Shown here: piece after piece, positions 1 through 6,974 of the stretch
How the letters are laid out: the number at the start of each line of letters is the position of its first letter
Numbering within the stretch: the first letter of the stretch is position 1
Source of the DNA: Bacteroidia bacterium
Lineage (GTDB): Bacteria > Bacteroidota > Bacteroidia > B-17B0 > Aurantibacillaceae
DNA length: 64,000 bases
Assembly: GCA_022842625.1 (NCBI GenBank)
Contig: JALHPG010000002.1
Coordinates: forward strand, 104,936-168,935
Direction of reading: 5' to 3'
Translations under genes and position numbers: made by a program
Notes under the pieces: model-generated
Database searches by the model: none
What the model was told of the DNA's origin: nothing
The model's input: only the letters and a program-made list of their open reading frames with translations

Positions 1-1
1 A

Positions 2-478
2 TTTATTGTAAACAACAGTGGTACGCAAGAGGCGGCTCAAGACATTTACCAGGAAACAATAATTGTTTTATATGAAAATGTTCAAAAGCCCGGCTTCGAA
101 TTAAATTGTCAGCTGCAGACCTATATTTTTTCTATTGCAAAGCGTTTATGGCTAAAGCAACTCAAAAAAAGCAGTAAAACATTTTTGTTTAAAGAAGATG
201 GCGAGAACGAATTGGTAGATGTGAGCGAAGAGATAACCGAACATTTAAACAAAGAAGTTGAACTTGAAAAATTAACTCAAAGCCTTACAGAACTTGGCGA
301 ACCTTGCGCCACCTTAATAAAAGATTTTTATGTGCAAAAATTAAGCATGGATGAAATAGCTGAAAAGTTTGGTTACACCAATGCCGACAATGCAAAAAAT
401 CAAAAATATAAATGTTTACAAAGATTAAAGAAATGTTTTTTTGAAATATTACCAGTTGAACAAATAGAAAGAAAATGA
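2..478 (+). CDS. ECF-type RNA polymerase sigma factor, 5'-truncated by the window edge
   Basis: The reading frame is open from base 2, so the gene starts before the window. The first visible residues (NNSGTQEAAQDIYQE, then LQTYIFSIAKRLWLKQLKK at about residues 36-54) match sigma-70 region 2, with the acidic DIYQET core-binding segment and the aromatic DNA-melting segment. The C-terminal part (LSMDEIAEKFGYTNADNAKNQK) is a region 4 helix-turn-helix. A TTG at 185 could be taken as a start but would remove region 2, so it is rejected. The stop codon overlaps the next ATG (ATGA at 475-478), indicating translational coupling to a membrane-anchored protease. ECF sigmas are usually coupled to their anti-sigma factor, so that neighbour may control this sigma. 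The exact ECF group cannot be told from the fragment. Confidence 0.85.
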   Translation, partial: FIVNNSGTQEAAQDIYQETIIVLYENVQKPGFELNCQLQTYIFSIAKRLWLKQLKKSSKTFLFKEDGENELVDVSEEITEHLNKEVELEKLTQSLTELGEPCATLIKDFYVQKLSMDEIAEKFGYTNADNAKNQKYKCLQRLKKCFFEILPVEQIERK

Positions 479-1575
479 GACCGATAGATTTATTTGAAAA
501 TTATTTAGATGGGAAGCTAAGTGCGGAAGAGATCGTAGCTTTTGAAACACAATTACGTTCTGATGCAATATTTGCAAATGCATTTGAACAACACAAAACC
601 TTAATAGATGCTTTAAACAAAAGCGAAAAAAGGAATGCATTTAAAAACAAACTAAAAGCAATTCACACACAAGCTTTTGGTAACGATGCCAAAATTGTTT
701 CTATTAAAGAAGAAACAAACGCTAAGCGTTATTTTAAAGGCTTTGCTTACGCTGCCAGTGTTGCTGTTATTGCAGTTTTAAGTACGGTTGCAGTTTTAAG
801 CACCGGTGGTTATTTACTAAAACAACAAAGCAATCAAATTACCAATTTAATGCGCGAAATGATCGACTTAAAAGCTTCTAGTGAAGCGGTAAGTGAGGCC
901 ATTGTTGAAGGTATTACAAAAGGAAATCAAAAGGCGGTTTATGCCCCTGCAAACTTAGAAGGTAGTGCTTTCGCATTAAACAATAAAGGTTATATCATTA
1001 CGAGTTCGCACATGGTTAATGGAGCTGATAGCGTTTTTGTTCAAAACGGTTCGTTAGAAAGAACCTTAACCGAAGTTGTATTAATTGACGCTAAATTAGA
1101 TATTGCTATTTTAAAAATTGTAAATAAAGACGTGTCTAAGTCATGGGAAGTTCCATTTTCGTTTAGCGAAAAACCTACTGATATTGGTGAAAAAGTTTAC
1201 ACATTGGGTTACCCAAGAAAAGATATGGTTTATGGTGAAGGTTCTTTAAGTTCACTTAGCGGATATTTTAACGATACTGCCATGTATCAGATCTCTATTC
1301 CGGTAAACCCCGGTAATAGTGGCGGACCATTATTGAACGATCAAGGAAATGTGATCGGCGTTATTAGAGGAAAAATTACAGGCGCGGAAGCAACCGGCTT
1401 TGCAGTAAAATCTAACGAAATATTTAAATCAATTTCTGCTCTTCCGGTGGATAGCACTAGAAATGATCTAATGAATAAGCCTAAAAAACAAACCTTAAAA
1501 GGCTTAAAACGCACCGAACAGATCAAGCGCATAAATCCTTATGTGTTTAATGTTTTGGTTTATAAAAAGGATTAA
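475..1575 (+). CDS. Membrane-anchored trypsin-like serine protease with anti-sigma-like N-terminus
   Basis: 366 residues in three parts. Residues 1-85 are charged and probably cytoplasmic; they begin with a short helical segment (DLFENYLDGKLSAEEIVAFE) resembling the zinc-less N-terminal part of Bacteroidota anti-sigma factors. Residues about 88-115 form one transmembrane helix. Residues about 155-320 form an HtrA/S1C-type protease domain with the complete triad: His179 in TSSHMV, Asp209 in LDIAILKI and Ser282 in GNSGGPL. No PDZ domain follows; the C-terminal 45 residues are basic. The gene overlaps the sigma factor stop by four bases. Seen: coupling, anchor and intact triad. Inferred: a periplasmic protease sensor that regulates the sigma factor, replacing a separate anti-sigma factor. 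A plain envelope quality-control protease is the alternative. Confidence 0.82.
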   Translation: MRPIDLFENYLDGKLSAEEIVAFETQLRSDAIFANAFEQHKTLIDALNKSEKRNAFKNKLKAIHTQAFGNDAKIVSIKEETNAKRYFKGFAYAASVAVIAVLSTVAVLSTGGYLLKQQSNQITNLMREMIDLKASSEAVSEAIVEGITKGNQKAVYAPANLEGSAFALNNKGYIITSSHMVNGADSVFVQNGSLERTLTEVVLIDAKLDIAILKIVNKDVSKSWEVPFSFSEKPTDIGEKVYTLGYPRKDMVYGEGSLSSLSGYFNDTAMYQISIPVNPGNSGGPLLNDQGNVIGVIRGKITGAEATGFAVKSNEIFKSISALPVDSTRNDLMNKPKKQTLKGLKRTEQIKRINPYVFNVLVYKKD

Positions 1576-1641
1576 TTTTTCCTGCTTTTTACGTCCCAAA
1601 AAAAATTGAGCGATTTTTTGCTGGTTTTATCTAAAACGACC

Positions 1642-1658
1642 AATTAACATTGTTAATT
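1642..1658. promoter_or_regulatory. Perfect 7-bp inverted repeat, possible operator
   Basis: AATTAAC and GTTAATT are separated by three bases in the gap between the protease gene and the next small gene. The size and AT-rich palindrome are compatible with an operator, but in such AT-rich DNA it could also be chance. No second copy was seen. Confidence 0.25.
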
Positions 1659-1735
1659 TAGCCAAAAACAACAATCTTTTGATAATCAACGCTTTGCAAG
1701 GATATTAAAAGCCGATTAACAGCTTTTTAACCGTT

Positions 1736-1760
1736 TTTTAACGGCATTTGAACACCAAAT
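1736..1760 (+). promoter_or_regulatory. Shared upstream element TTTTAACGGCATTTGA, copy 1
   Basis: A 16-base block followed by ACACCAAAT lies 92 bases upstream of the ATG of the small gene at 1843. An identical 16-base block followed by GCACAAAT lies at 35691-35714, 99 bases upstream of the YjbR-like gene. Immediately before copy 1 there are degenerate repeats of TTTTTAACnG (about 1705-1742). The matched spacing to two start codons suggests a cis-regulatory element; which protein would bind is unknown. Confidence 0.4.
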
Positions 1761-1815
1761 GCGATTTAGCAAAATATTTTCGTCTAATAAATAAAGTTAT
1801 TAACAATTATATGGT

Positions 1816-1823
1816 TAAATTTG
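1816..1823 (+). promoter_or_regulatory. Bacteroidota -7 promoter element (TAAATTTG)
   Basis: Exact match to the Bacteroidota primary sigma -7 consensus TAnnTTTG, 19 bases before the ATG at 1843. No convincing TTTG is visible about 20 bases further upstream, so only the -7 half is supported. Confidence 0.5.
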
Positions 1824-1842
1824 TAGTCCAATCTTAATAATC

Positions 1843-2280
1843 ATGTTCGAAATTTTAAAACACTTTGAAAGCAAGTACGGAACCTTAAAGAAAAAAGGCT
1901 TACGTATTGAGGGTTTATCAATGATAGATCCAAAACGTAAAAAGCATGTTATTATGATCAGCAAGCCTTTTATTTTTGATAACCGTTTGTTACCAAAAAA
2001 ATACGAAGGTTTAGATATTAAGTCTAAAATTGAAGGTGGCCTACCTAAAGAATTTGCTTTTAATAAGGATGCTATAAACAAAGAATACGTTTGGGCACCA
2101 ATTAAATTTGAAAAGTATGTTGACCGTTGTTCGGAAGAAATCCGTAAACAATTCGGCAATCCAGATATGAGCCGTGGCGAAATGCTTGATGCATTAGCTT
2201 TTGGTAATTTTGAAGAACACAAAAAGAAAAGTTTGCAATTAATGGCGGAAGGTAAAATACCACCATTTAAAATGAATTAG
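1843..2280 (+). CDS. Conserved-looking hypothetical protein, 145 residues
   Basis: A soluble, basic, lysine-rich protein without signal peptide, transmembrane helix or any motif I recognise. The middle (residues about 30-75) alternates hydrophobic and charged residues as in a mixed alpha/beta fold, and the end (SRGEMLDALAFGNFEEHKKK) looks helical. The ATG follows a -7 element by 19 bases and the gene ends 76 bases before a strong terminator, so it is probably a single-gene transcript. It has a regulatory 16-mer in common with the YjbR-like gene at 35.8 kb. Function unknown; composition and codon use resemble the neighbours, so it is probably a real resident gene. Confidence 0.7.
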   Translation: MFEILKHFESKYGTLKKKGLRIEGLSMIDPKRKKHVIMISKPFIFDNRLLPKKYEGLDIKSKIEGGLPKEFAFNKDAINKEYVWAPIKFEKYVDRCSEEIRKQFGNPDMSRGEMLDALAFGNFEEHKKKSLQLMAEGKIPPFKMN

Positions 2281-2356
2281 TGTTGTTTTCTTGTTTAAGA
2301 GATAAGTAACAAAGTTGTCATAATTAAGGGTTAAACAATTAGTTACTTTGGTTCGG

Positions 2357-2389
2357 AAAAGTCGGTTGGTTACCGACTTTTTTGTTTTT
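2357..2389 (+). terminator. Rho-independent terminator
   Basis: Ten-base perfect stem AAAAGTCGGT / ACCGACTTTT with a five-base loop, followed by a T-rich tract. It ends the transcript of the small gene at 1843-2280. Confidence 0.85.
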
Positions 2390-2411
2390 CATTGAAATTC
2401 TAGTATCCAAA

Positions 2412-2534
2412 TGTCAGTTCGAGTGATTTTTTGCATCTCCTCTTGCAAAAAATAGTATCGAGAACGCATTCCTGAAAAGCACTTCTCGATACAAAAAAAT
2501 GAAAAAGACGCGCATTTTTTCACTCGAAGTGACA
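2412..2534. repeat. Cloverleaf-like REP element (outer stem plus three hairpins)
   Basis: A 15-base outer arm at 2412-2426 pairs with 2520-2534 (one mismatch; core CTGTCACTTCGAG on the lower strand). Between the arms sit three consecutive hairpins: TTTTTTGCA/TGCAAAAAA (2427-2435, 2444-2452), GTATCGAGAA/TTCTCGATAC (2455-2464, 2483-2492) and AAAAAATG/CATTTTTT (2494-2501, 2513-2520). Together they account for almost every base of the 123-bp element. The outer-arm core and the CTTCTCGA segment recur inside metH (56532-56557), showing a dispersed family. It lies between a terminator and a convergent gene end. Confidence 0.75.
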
Positions 2535-2563
2535 GACAATAATTACTATAAACCTCATCTGGT

Positions 2564-2866
2564 CTAATCCACTATCTGCAACAAAGTTCTAAACGCCGTG
2601 TATTTATCCTTAAATTTTGTAGTGTGTTCTGCCTGTAACTTTGGGGCAAATTCCTTTTGATATTTTTCAATATCCCCCATTTCTAAAAATTTATACTGCA
2701 TCGAATACGTGTGCCCCTCATCCTCTACATATAATACCTTTACCATTTGGTTATCAATAAAACAACCTGTCTTCATCACATCCGGAATGTGAACTTCTTT
2801 CATCCATTTTACCCAATCCTTGTGAGCATCGTCGGCTATATTAACCGTTACATTGTATATAAACAT
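2564..2866 (-). CDS. DUF4286 family small protein
   Basis: About 100 residues. The start was placed at the internal Met at 2866 (MFIYNVTVNIADDAHKDW), because family members begin with M-Y/F-IYNVTVN and the 13 residues a longer reading adds (LFCRFIFILVLI) would form an unlikely signal-like extension. The pattern of YNVTVN, the tryptophan pair DWVKWM, then HIPDVMKTG and YSMQYKF is typical of this ferredoxin-like dimeric alpha/beta family found mainly in Bacteroidota. The function of the family is not known. It is divergent from tyrS, with 88 bases between the two starts, which may share a control region. Confidence 0.75.
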   Translation of the reverse strand: MFIYNVTVNIADDAHKDWVKWMKEVHIPDVMKTGCFIDNQMVKVLYVEDEGHTYSMQYKFLEMGDIEKYQKEFAPKLQAEHTTKFKDKYTAFRTLLQIVD

Positions 2867-2954
2867 AATTAGCACTAATATAAAAATAAATCTGCAAAAT
2901 AACATCGTGCCAAAGCTTTAAAACCTTGGTATAATATTTGTAATTTTACTGTGT

Positions 2955-4238
2955 ATGAAAACAACAGACTTTGTAGATGAATTACGCTGGCGCGGTTTGC
3001 TTCAAGACATTATGCCCGGTACCGAAGAACTTCTTAAAAAAGAAATTGTAACCGGTTATATAGGCTTTGATCCAACTGCAGATTCATTACACATTGGTCA
3101 TTTAACCCAAGTGTTTACATTATTACGCTTGCAAAAAGCCGGACACAAACCTATTGCTCTTGTTGGTGGTGCTACCGGTATGGTAGGCGACCCAAGTGGA
3201 AAATCGGCTGAAAGAAATTTGTTGGACGAAGAAGCATTGAATAAAAATGTTGATGGCATAAAAAAACAACTTGAAAAATTTCTAGATTTTAATTCGGATA
3301 AAAATGGTGCAGAGCTTGTAAATAATTACGATTGGATGAAAGATTATTCTTTCCTTACTTTTATTCGTGATGTTGGCAAACACCTAACCGTTAACTACAT
3401 GTTGGCTAAAGATTCAGTTAAAAATCGTTTAGAAACCGGCATGAGTTTTACTGAGTTTAGTTACCAGCTATTACAAGCATTTGATTTCTACCAATTACAT
3501 CAAACAAAAAACTGCAAACTACAAATGGGAGGATCTGACCAATGGGGCAATATTACCAGCGGCACAGAGTTGATACGCCGTAAATGTGGAGGAGAAGCCT
3601 ATGCCGTTACAACAACACTCATTAAAAAAGCAGATGGCACTAAATTCGGAAAGACCGAAAGTGGCAGCATTTGGTTAGACAGAACAAAAACTTCGCCTTA
3701 CAAGTTTTACCAATTTTGGATAAACACCTCAGATGCAGATGCAAAAAATTGGATAAAAATATTTACTTTTTTAACTAAAGAAGAAATTGATACACTAACC
3801 GCGGAACATGAAAAAGATCCTGGAAAACGTATTTTACAAAAAACATTAGCGAAAGAATTAACCAGCCTTGTTCATAGTGAAGAAGACCATAACGCCGCAA
3901 TTGAAGCCAGCCTGGTGTTATTTAACGGTGAATTAAAAGACCTGTCTAATTTGGATGAAGAAACGTTTTTAGAGATTTTTGACGGCGTACCTCAATTCAG
4001 TATTAGTAAAAACGAATTAGAAAGCTCAATTAATGTTTTAGATTTTCTGGCAGAAAAAACACAAGTACTGCCAAGCAAAAGTGAAGCAAGAAAATTAATA
4101 CAAGGTGGCGGCATTAGCATTAATAAAGCGAAGGTTGAAACGCCGGAGCTTCTTTTAAATTCTTCTTTTTTAATAAACAACAAATATATTTTAATACAAA
4201 AAGGCAAGAAAAATTATTTTCTCTGCACTGCAAATTAA
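2955..4238 (+). CDS. tyrS: Tyrosyl-tRNA synthetase
   Basis: Class I aminoacyl-tRNA synthetase of 427 residues, the usual bacterial length. The HIGH signature is at residues 46-49 (SLHIGHLTQ), the tyrosine-pocket segment includes GGSDQWGN near 192-199, and the KMSKS equivalent is KFGKT at 230-234, as in bacterial TyrRS. The C-terminal 65 residues form an S4 RNA-binding domain ([17 protein letters not shown]). It charges tRNA-Tyr in the cytoplasm. rpoN begins three bases after the stop, so both are probably co-transcribed. No T-box-like leader is seen, as expected for this phylum. Confidence 0.97.
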   Translation: MKTTDFVDELRWRGLLQDIMPGTEELLKKEIVTGYIGFDPTADSLHIGHLTQVFTLLRLQKAGHKPIALVGGATGMVGDPSGKSAERNLLDEEALNKNVDGIKKQLEKFLDFNSDKNGAELVNNYDWMKDYSFLTFIRDVGKHLTVNYMLAKDSVKNRLETGMSFTEFSYQLLQAFDFYQLHQTKNCKLQMGGSDQWGNITSGTELIRRKCGGEAYAVTTTLIKKADGTKFGKTESGSIWLDRTKTSPYKFYQFWINTSDADAKNWIKIFTFLTKEEIDTLTAEHEKDPGKRILQKTLAKELTSLVHSEEDHNAAIEASLVLFNGELKDLSNLDEETFLEIFDGVPQFSISKNELESSINVLDFLAEKTQVLPSKSEARKLIQGGGISINKAKVETPELLLNSSFLINNKYILIQKGKKNYFLCTAN

Positions 4239-4241
4239 ACT

Positions 4242-5732
4242 ATGGCACTAAAGCATTCGCAACAACTTAAACTTTCACAAAAGTTATTGCCGCAACAAAT
4301 TCTGTTAATGAAATTGTTGCAGTTGCCAACGCTTGCCCTTGAAGACCGTATTAAAGAAGAGTTAGAGGCTAATCCGGCATTAGAAGAAGACCTTAACGAT
4401 AAACCCGAAGAAGAATTATATAGTAACGAAGAAACAGATGCCACCGAAGAGATTGAATTTGACGAACAGGGTGAAGCCAAAGAGGATGAAAGCAAGATCA
4501 TTGAGAACGATGTGGTGATGGAAGATTATATGGATGACGAAGAGTTGGATTCCTATAAATATGAGATATCAAACAAAGGGGCAGATGATGAAACGCGTGA
4601 GTTTGTAGTGGTTGAAGGAGCCGGTTTTCAAGAACAATTAGAACAGCAATTAGGATTAAAGGATATTACCGAAACAGAATATACAACCGGTGTATATTTA
4701 ATTGGCTGTTTAGATGAAGATGGTTATTTAAGAAGAGAGTTAGATCTTATTGTTGACGACCTTGCCTTTAATTACAACATTACCACTACGGTTGCTGAAT
4801 TAGAAAAAGCCCTAAAGCTCTTACAAAGTTTTGATCCGCCGGGTGTTGGCGCTAGAAATTTACAAGAGTGTTTGCTATTACAACTCGAAAGAAAAACCGA
4901 TAAAACAAAAGAAGTGATGTTGGCCATGGATGTGATCAAACATCAAATGGATGAGTTCTCTAAAAAACATTACGATAAAATTTTAAAACGTTTGCATATA
5001 GAGAATGATGAGCTAAAAGATGTGATCGAGGTGATCACGCATTTAAATCCTCGTCCGGGTAACAGCGAAACAAAGGAAAGTAATTTTACGGCGGTTATTC
5101 CTGATTTTATTATTACAGTAAATGACGGTATACCTGAATTAAGTATAAACGGAAGAAATTTACCTGATCTAAAAATTAGCAGAGATTATTTTGAGATGCT
5201 GAAAGAGTATTCAAAAAATAAAGATAAATCGGCCAAAGAAGCTACGGGTTTTATTAAAAGCAAAATAGAAAGCGCCGAGTGGTTCATTGAAGCCCTGCAA
5301 CAACGCCACGCAACATTAGCGCTGTGTATGCATAGCATTTTAGATTACCAGCATGAGTATTTTATTAGCGGCGATGAGAGTAAGTTAAAGCCAATGATCT
5401 TAAAAGATATTGCCTCGCGTGTTAATTTAGATCTATCAACGGTTTCGAGGGTGGCTAATAGTAAATATGTTCAAACGCCTTATGGTACTTTTTTACTGAA
5501 AACTTTTTTTAGCGAAAGTATGAGCACCGATAGCGGTGAAGAAGTAAGTAGCAGAGAAATAAAAAAAATATTACAAGATTGTATTTCTGCCGAAGACAAA
5601 AAACACCCGCACACCGATGATGAGTTGTGTAAAATATTAACCGAAAAAGGATACAACATTGCCCGCAGAACAGTTGCTAAATACCGCGAGCAGCTAGAAA
5701 TCCCTGTTGGCAGAATGCGCAAGGAGATTTAA
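4242..5732 (+). CDS. rpoN: RNA polymerase sigma-54 factor
   Basis: 496 residues with the canonical three-region layout. Region I is glutamine- and leucine-rich (HSQQLKLSQKLLPQQI, residues about 5-20) and interacts with enhancer-binding ATPases. Region II is a long acidic linker (about 45-120). The core-binding and DNA-binding parts follow, and the RpoN box ARRTVAKYRE is at residues 474-483, recognising the -24 element. It directs transcription dependent on bacterial enhancer-binding proteins; none is encoded in this window. It starts three bases after tyrS and ends nine bases from the stop of a convergent secreted-protein gene. Confidence 0.96.
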   Translation: MALKHSQQLKLSQKLLPQQILLMKLLQLPTLALEDRIKEELEANPALEEDLNDKPEEELYSNEETDATEEIEFDEQGEAKEDESKIIENDVVMEDYMDDEELDSYKYEISNKGADDETREFVVVEGAGFQEQLEQQLGLKDITETEYTTGVYLIGCLDEDGYLRRELDLIVDDLAFNYNITTTVAELEKALKLLQSFDPPGVGARNLQECLLLQLERKTDKTKEVMLAMDVIKHQMDEFSKKHYDKILKRLHIENDELKDVIEVITHLNPRPGNSETKESNFTAVIPDFIITVNDGIPELSINGRNLPDLKISRDYFEMLKEYSKNKDKSAKEATGFIKSKIESAEWFIEALQQRHATLALCMHSILDYQHEYFISGDESKLKPMILKDIASRVNLDLSTVSRVANSKYVQTPYGTFLLKTFFSESMSTDSGEEVSSREIKKILQDCISAEDKKHPHTDDELCKILTEKGYNIARRTVAKYREQLEIPVGRMRKEI

Positions 5733-5741
5733 TGGCCGAAA

Positions 5742-6716
5742 TTATTTATTAATAACTACTTTTTTACGCACAACGTTTTTACCCGAAGTTATCTCAATAA
5801 AATACATGCCACTTTGTAATGCAGAAAGATCGAGTGCGTTATTACTGAAATTTGTATTTAAGCTGTTACCAAAACTATCGAATAACCTCGCTGAAAATTC
5901 AAGGCCATCTTTGCTTCGGATATAAACATAGTTGTTAGAGGGATTAGGGAAAACATCAATATCTGCTTTTAAATGATCAAGGTCTGATAGAGATGTTAAG
6001 GGACAATTAAAAGAATAGTTATAGGTAAAAATGGAATCGTTACTTAGGCAGACATCATCAATATAATAGTAGGAGTATGGAAATCCAGAATTATTAGCAT
6101 TAAATTTTATAGTGCTAGTTGAATCATAAAAATTACCCAAAGAAATATACTTATAGTTAGAATCAGTAACAAAACTACCTTTTAAATCTATCCAATTTAG
6201 TGTATCTGAAATTGTCTGACTAAATGTTATTTGGGAAAAATTTGTTGGCGTTCTAGTATTTGTAATTACAGGTTGAAACTTTGAAAAAAAAGCACCAAAC
6301 TTATTAGTTGCATATTTTGAATTGTTTGACAAGCTTACCTTCATAGAAAAAAAATATTTAGTGTTATTGGTTAAGCTATCATTTAATTTTACTGAAATAA
6401 TTTCATTAGCAACATTATCAAGCGTACCTGGCAAAGAATTATTTATTCCTGCATAAGAATGACAGTTAACATTAATATCTTGGTAACCTAATACGTTTAA
6501 AGGAATATCTGCATTATTTGACACGCCGTAGTAACATTTATTATAATAATCTGGAGTGCCGTTAGAGGTGAACCAATATTTTAATTTATAGATCTGAGAG
6601 GTTTGATTTGGGCAAGCCGTATCTTGTTCAAAGCCAGGGTTAGGAACCATGTTTTGTTGTGCCATTATAATAAAACCGTAACAAAAAAAAACAAATATGA
6701 ATTTTAGCTTTTGCAA
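5742..6716 (-). CDS. Secreted T9SS type A cargo protein with PNPGFE-type N-terminus
   Basis: 324 residues. A signal peptide ends at about residue 19 (IIMAQ), with Gln after the predicted cut. It is followed by VPNPGFEQ, a segment typical of Bacteroidota secreted proteins with a carbohydrate-binding-like jelly-roll. The body is rich in Asn, Ser, Thr and Tyr with a beta-sandwich pattern. Residues about 250-324 form a type A T9SS sorting domain (DVFPNPSNNYVYI, then GMYFIEITSG and a basic end). The start codon is TTG; no in-frame ATG precedes the signal peptide. Such proteins are exported by Sec, pass the outer membrane by T9SS and are usually surface-attached. The ligand or activity cannot be read from sequence. 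Confidence 0.8.
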   Translation of the reverse strand: MQKLKFIFVFFCYGFIIMAQQNMVPNPGFEQDTACPNQTSQIYKLKYWFTSNGTPDYYNKCYYGVSNNADIPLNVLGYQDINVNCHSYAGINNSLPGTLDNVANEIISVKLNDSLTNNTKYFFSMKVSLSNNSKYATNKFGAFFSKFQPVITNTRTPTNFSQITFSQTISDTLNWIDLKGSFVTDSNYKYISLGNFYDSTSTIKFNANNSGFPYSYYYIDDVCLSNDSIFTYNYSFNCPLTSLSDLDHLKADIDVFPNPSNNYVYIRSKDGLEFSARLFDSFGNSLNTNFSNNALDLSALQSGMYFIEITSGKNVVRKKVVINK

Positions 6717-6802
6717 AGGCTTTAGTTTGGTTTACTAAATATAGTCCAAAAAATGCAAGGAGGAAAATTTAATAATTTTCTGCAAAACCTACTAAAAACA
6801 AA

Positions 6803-6831
6803 AAGCTCCTTAACCAATGGCTAAAGAGCTT
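6803..6831 (-). terminator. Rho-independent terminator
   Basis: Imperfect stem AAGCTCCTTA / TAAAGAGCTT on the upper strand. Read leftward it is followed by TTTTTGTTTTT. It lies about 145 bases downstream of the 739-residue secreted protein gene (stop at 6975) and would end that transcript. Confidence 0.7.
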
Positions 6832-6862
6832 CCTGAAATTTAAACTTTAAACTTACTCTAAC

Positions 6863-6933
6863 GTCGTCATTGCGAGGCACGATGCAATCTAACACACAGT
6901 TTTATTTTTTTCTAGTTTGAAATTACGTCGTCA
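6863..6933. repeat. REP-like element of the GTCATTGCGAGG type
   Basis: GTCATTGCGAGGCACGATGC followed by AATCT is a short palindrome (ATTGC/GCAAT) of a kind widespread between genes in many bacteria. The nine bases ACGTCGTCA flank it as direct repeats at 6861-6869 and 6925-6933. It lies between two leftward T9SS cargo genes, after the terminator of the upstream one. Confidence 0.55.
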
Positions 6934-6974
6934 ACATTTTGCTAAAACGCAAAACTCCTCGTAATAACCGTTTA

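Noticed and set aside
185..478. Sigma factor starting at TTG 185
   Set aside because: The frame is open to the window edge and the upstream codons encode sigma region 2, so the gene is simply cut by the edge.
2867..2905. Signal-peptide-like extension of the DUF4286 protein
   Set aside because: The family begins at MFIYNVTVN; the added 13 residues match no homologue pattern I know.
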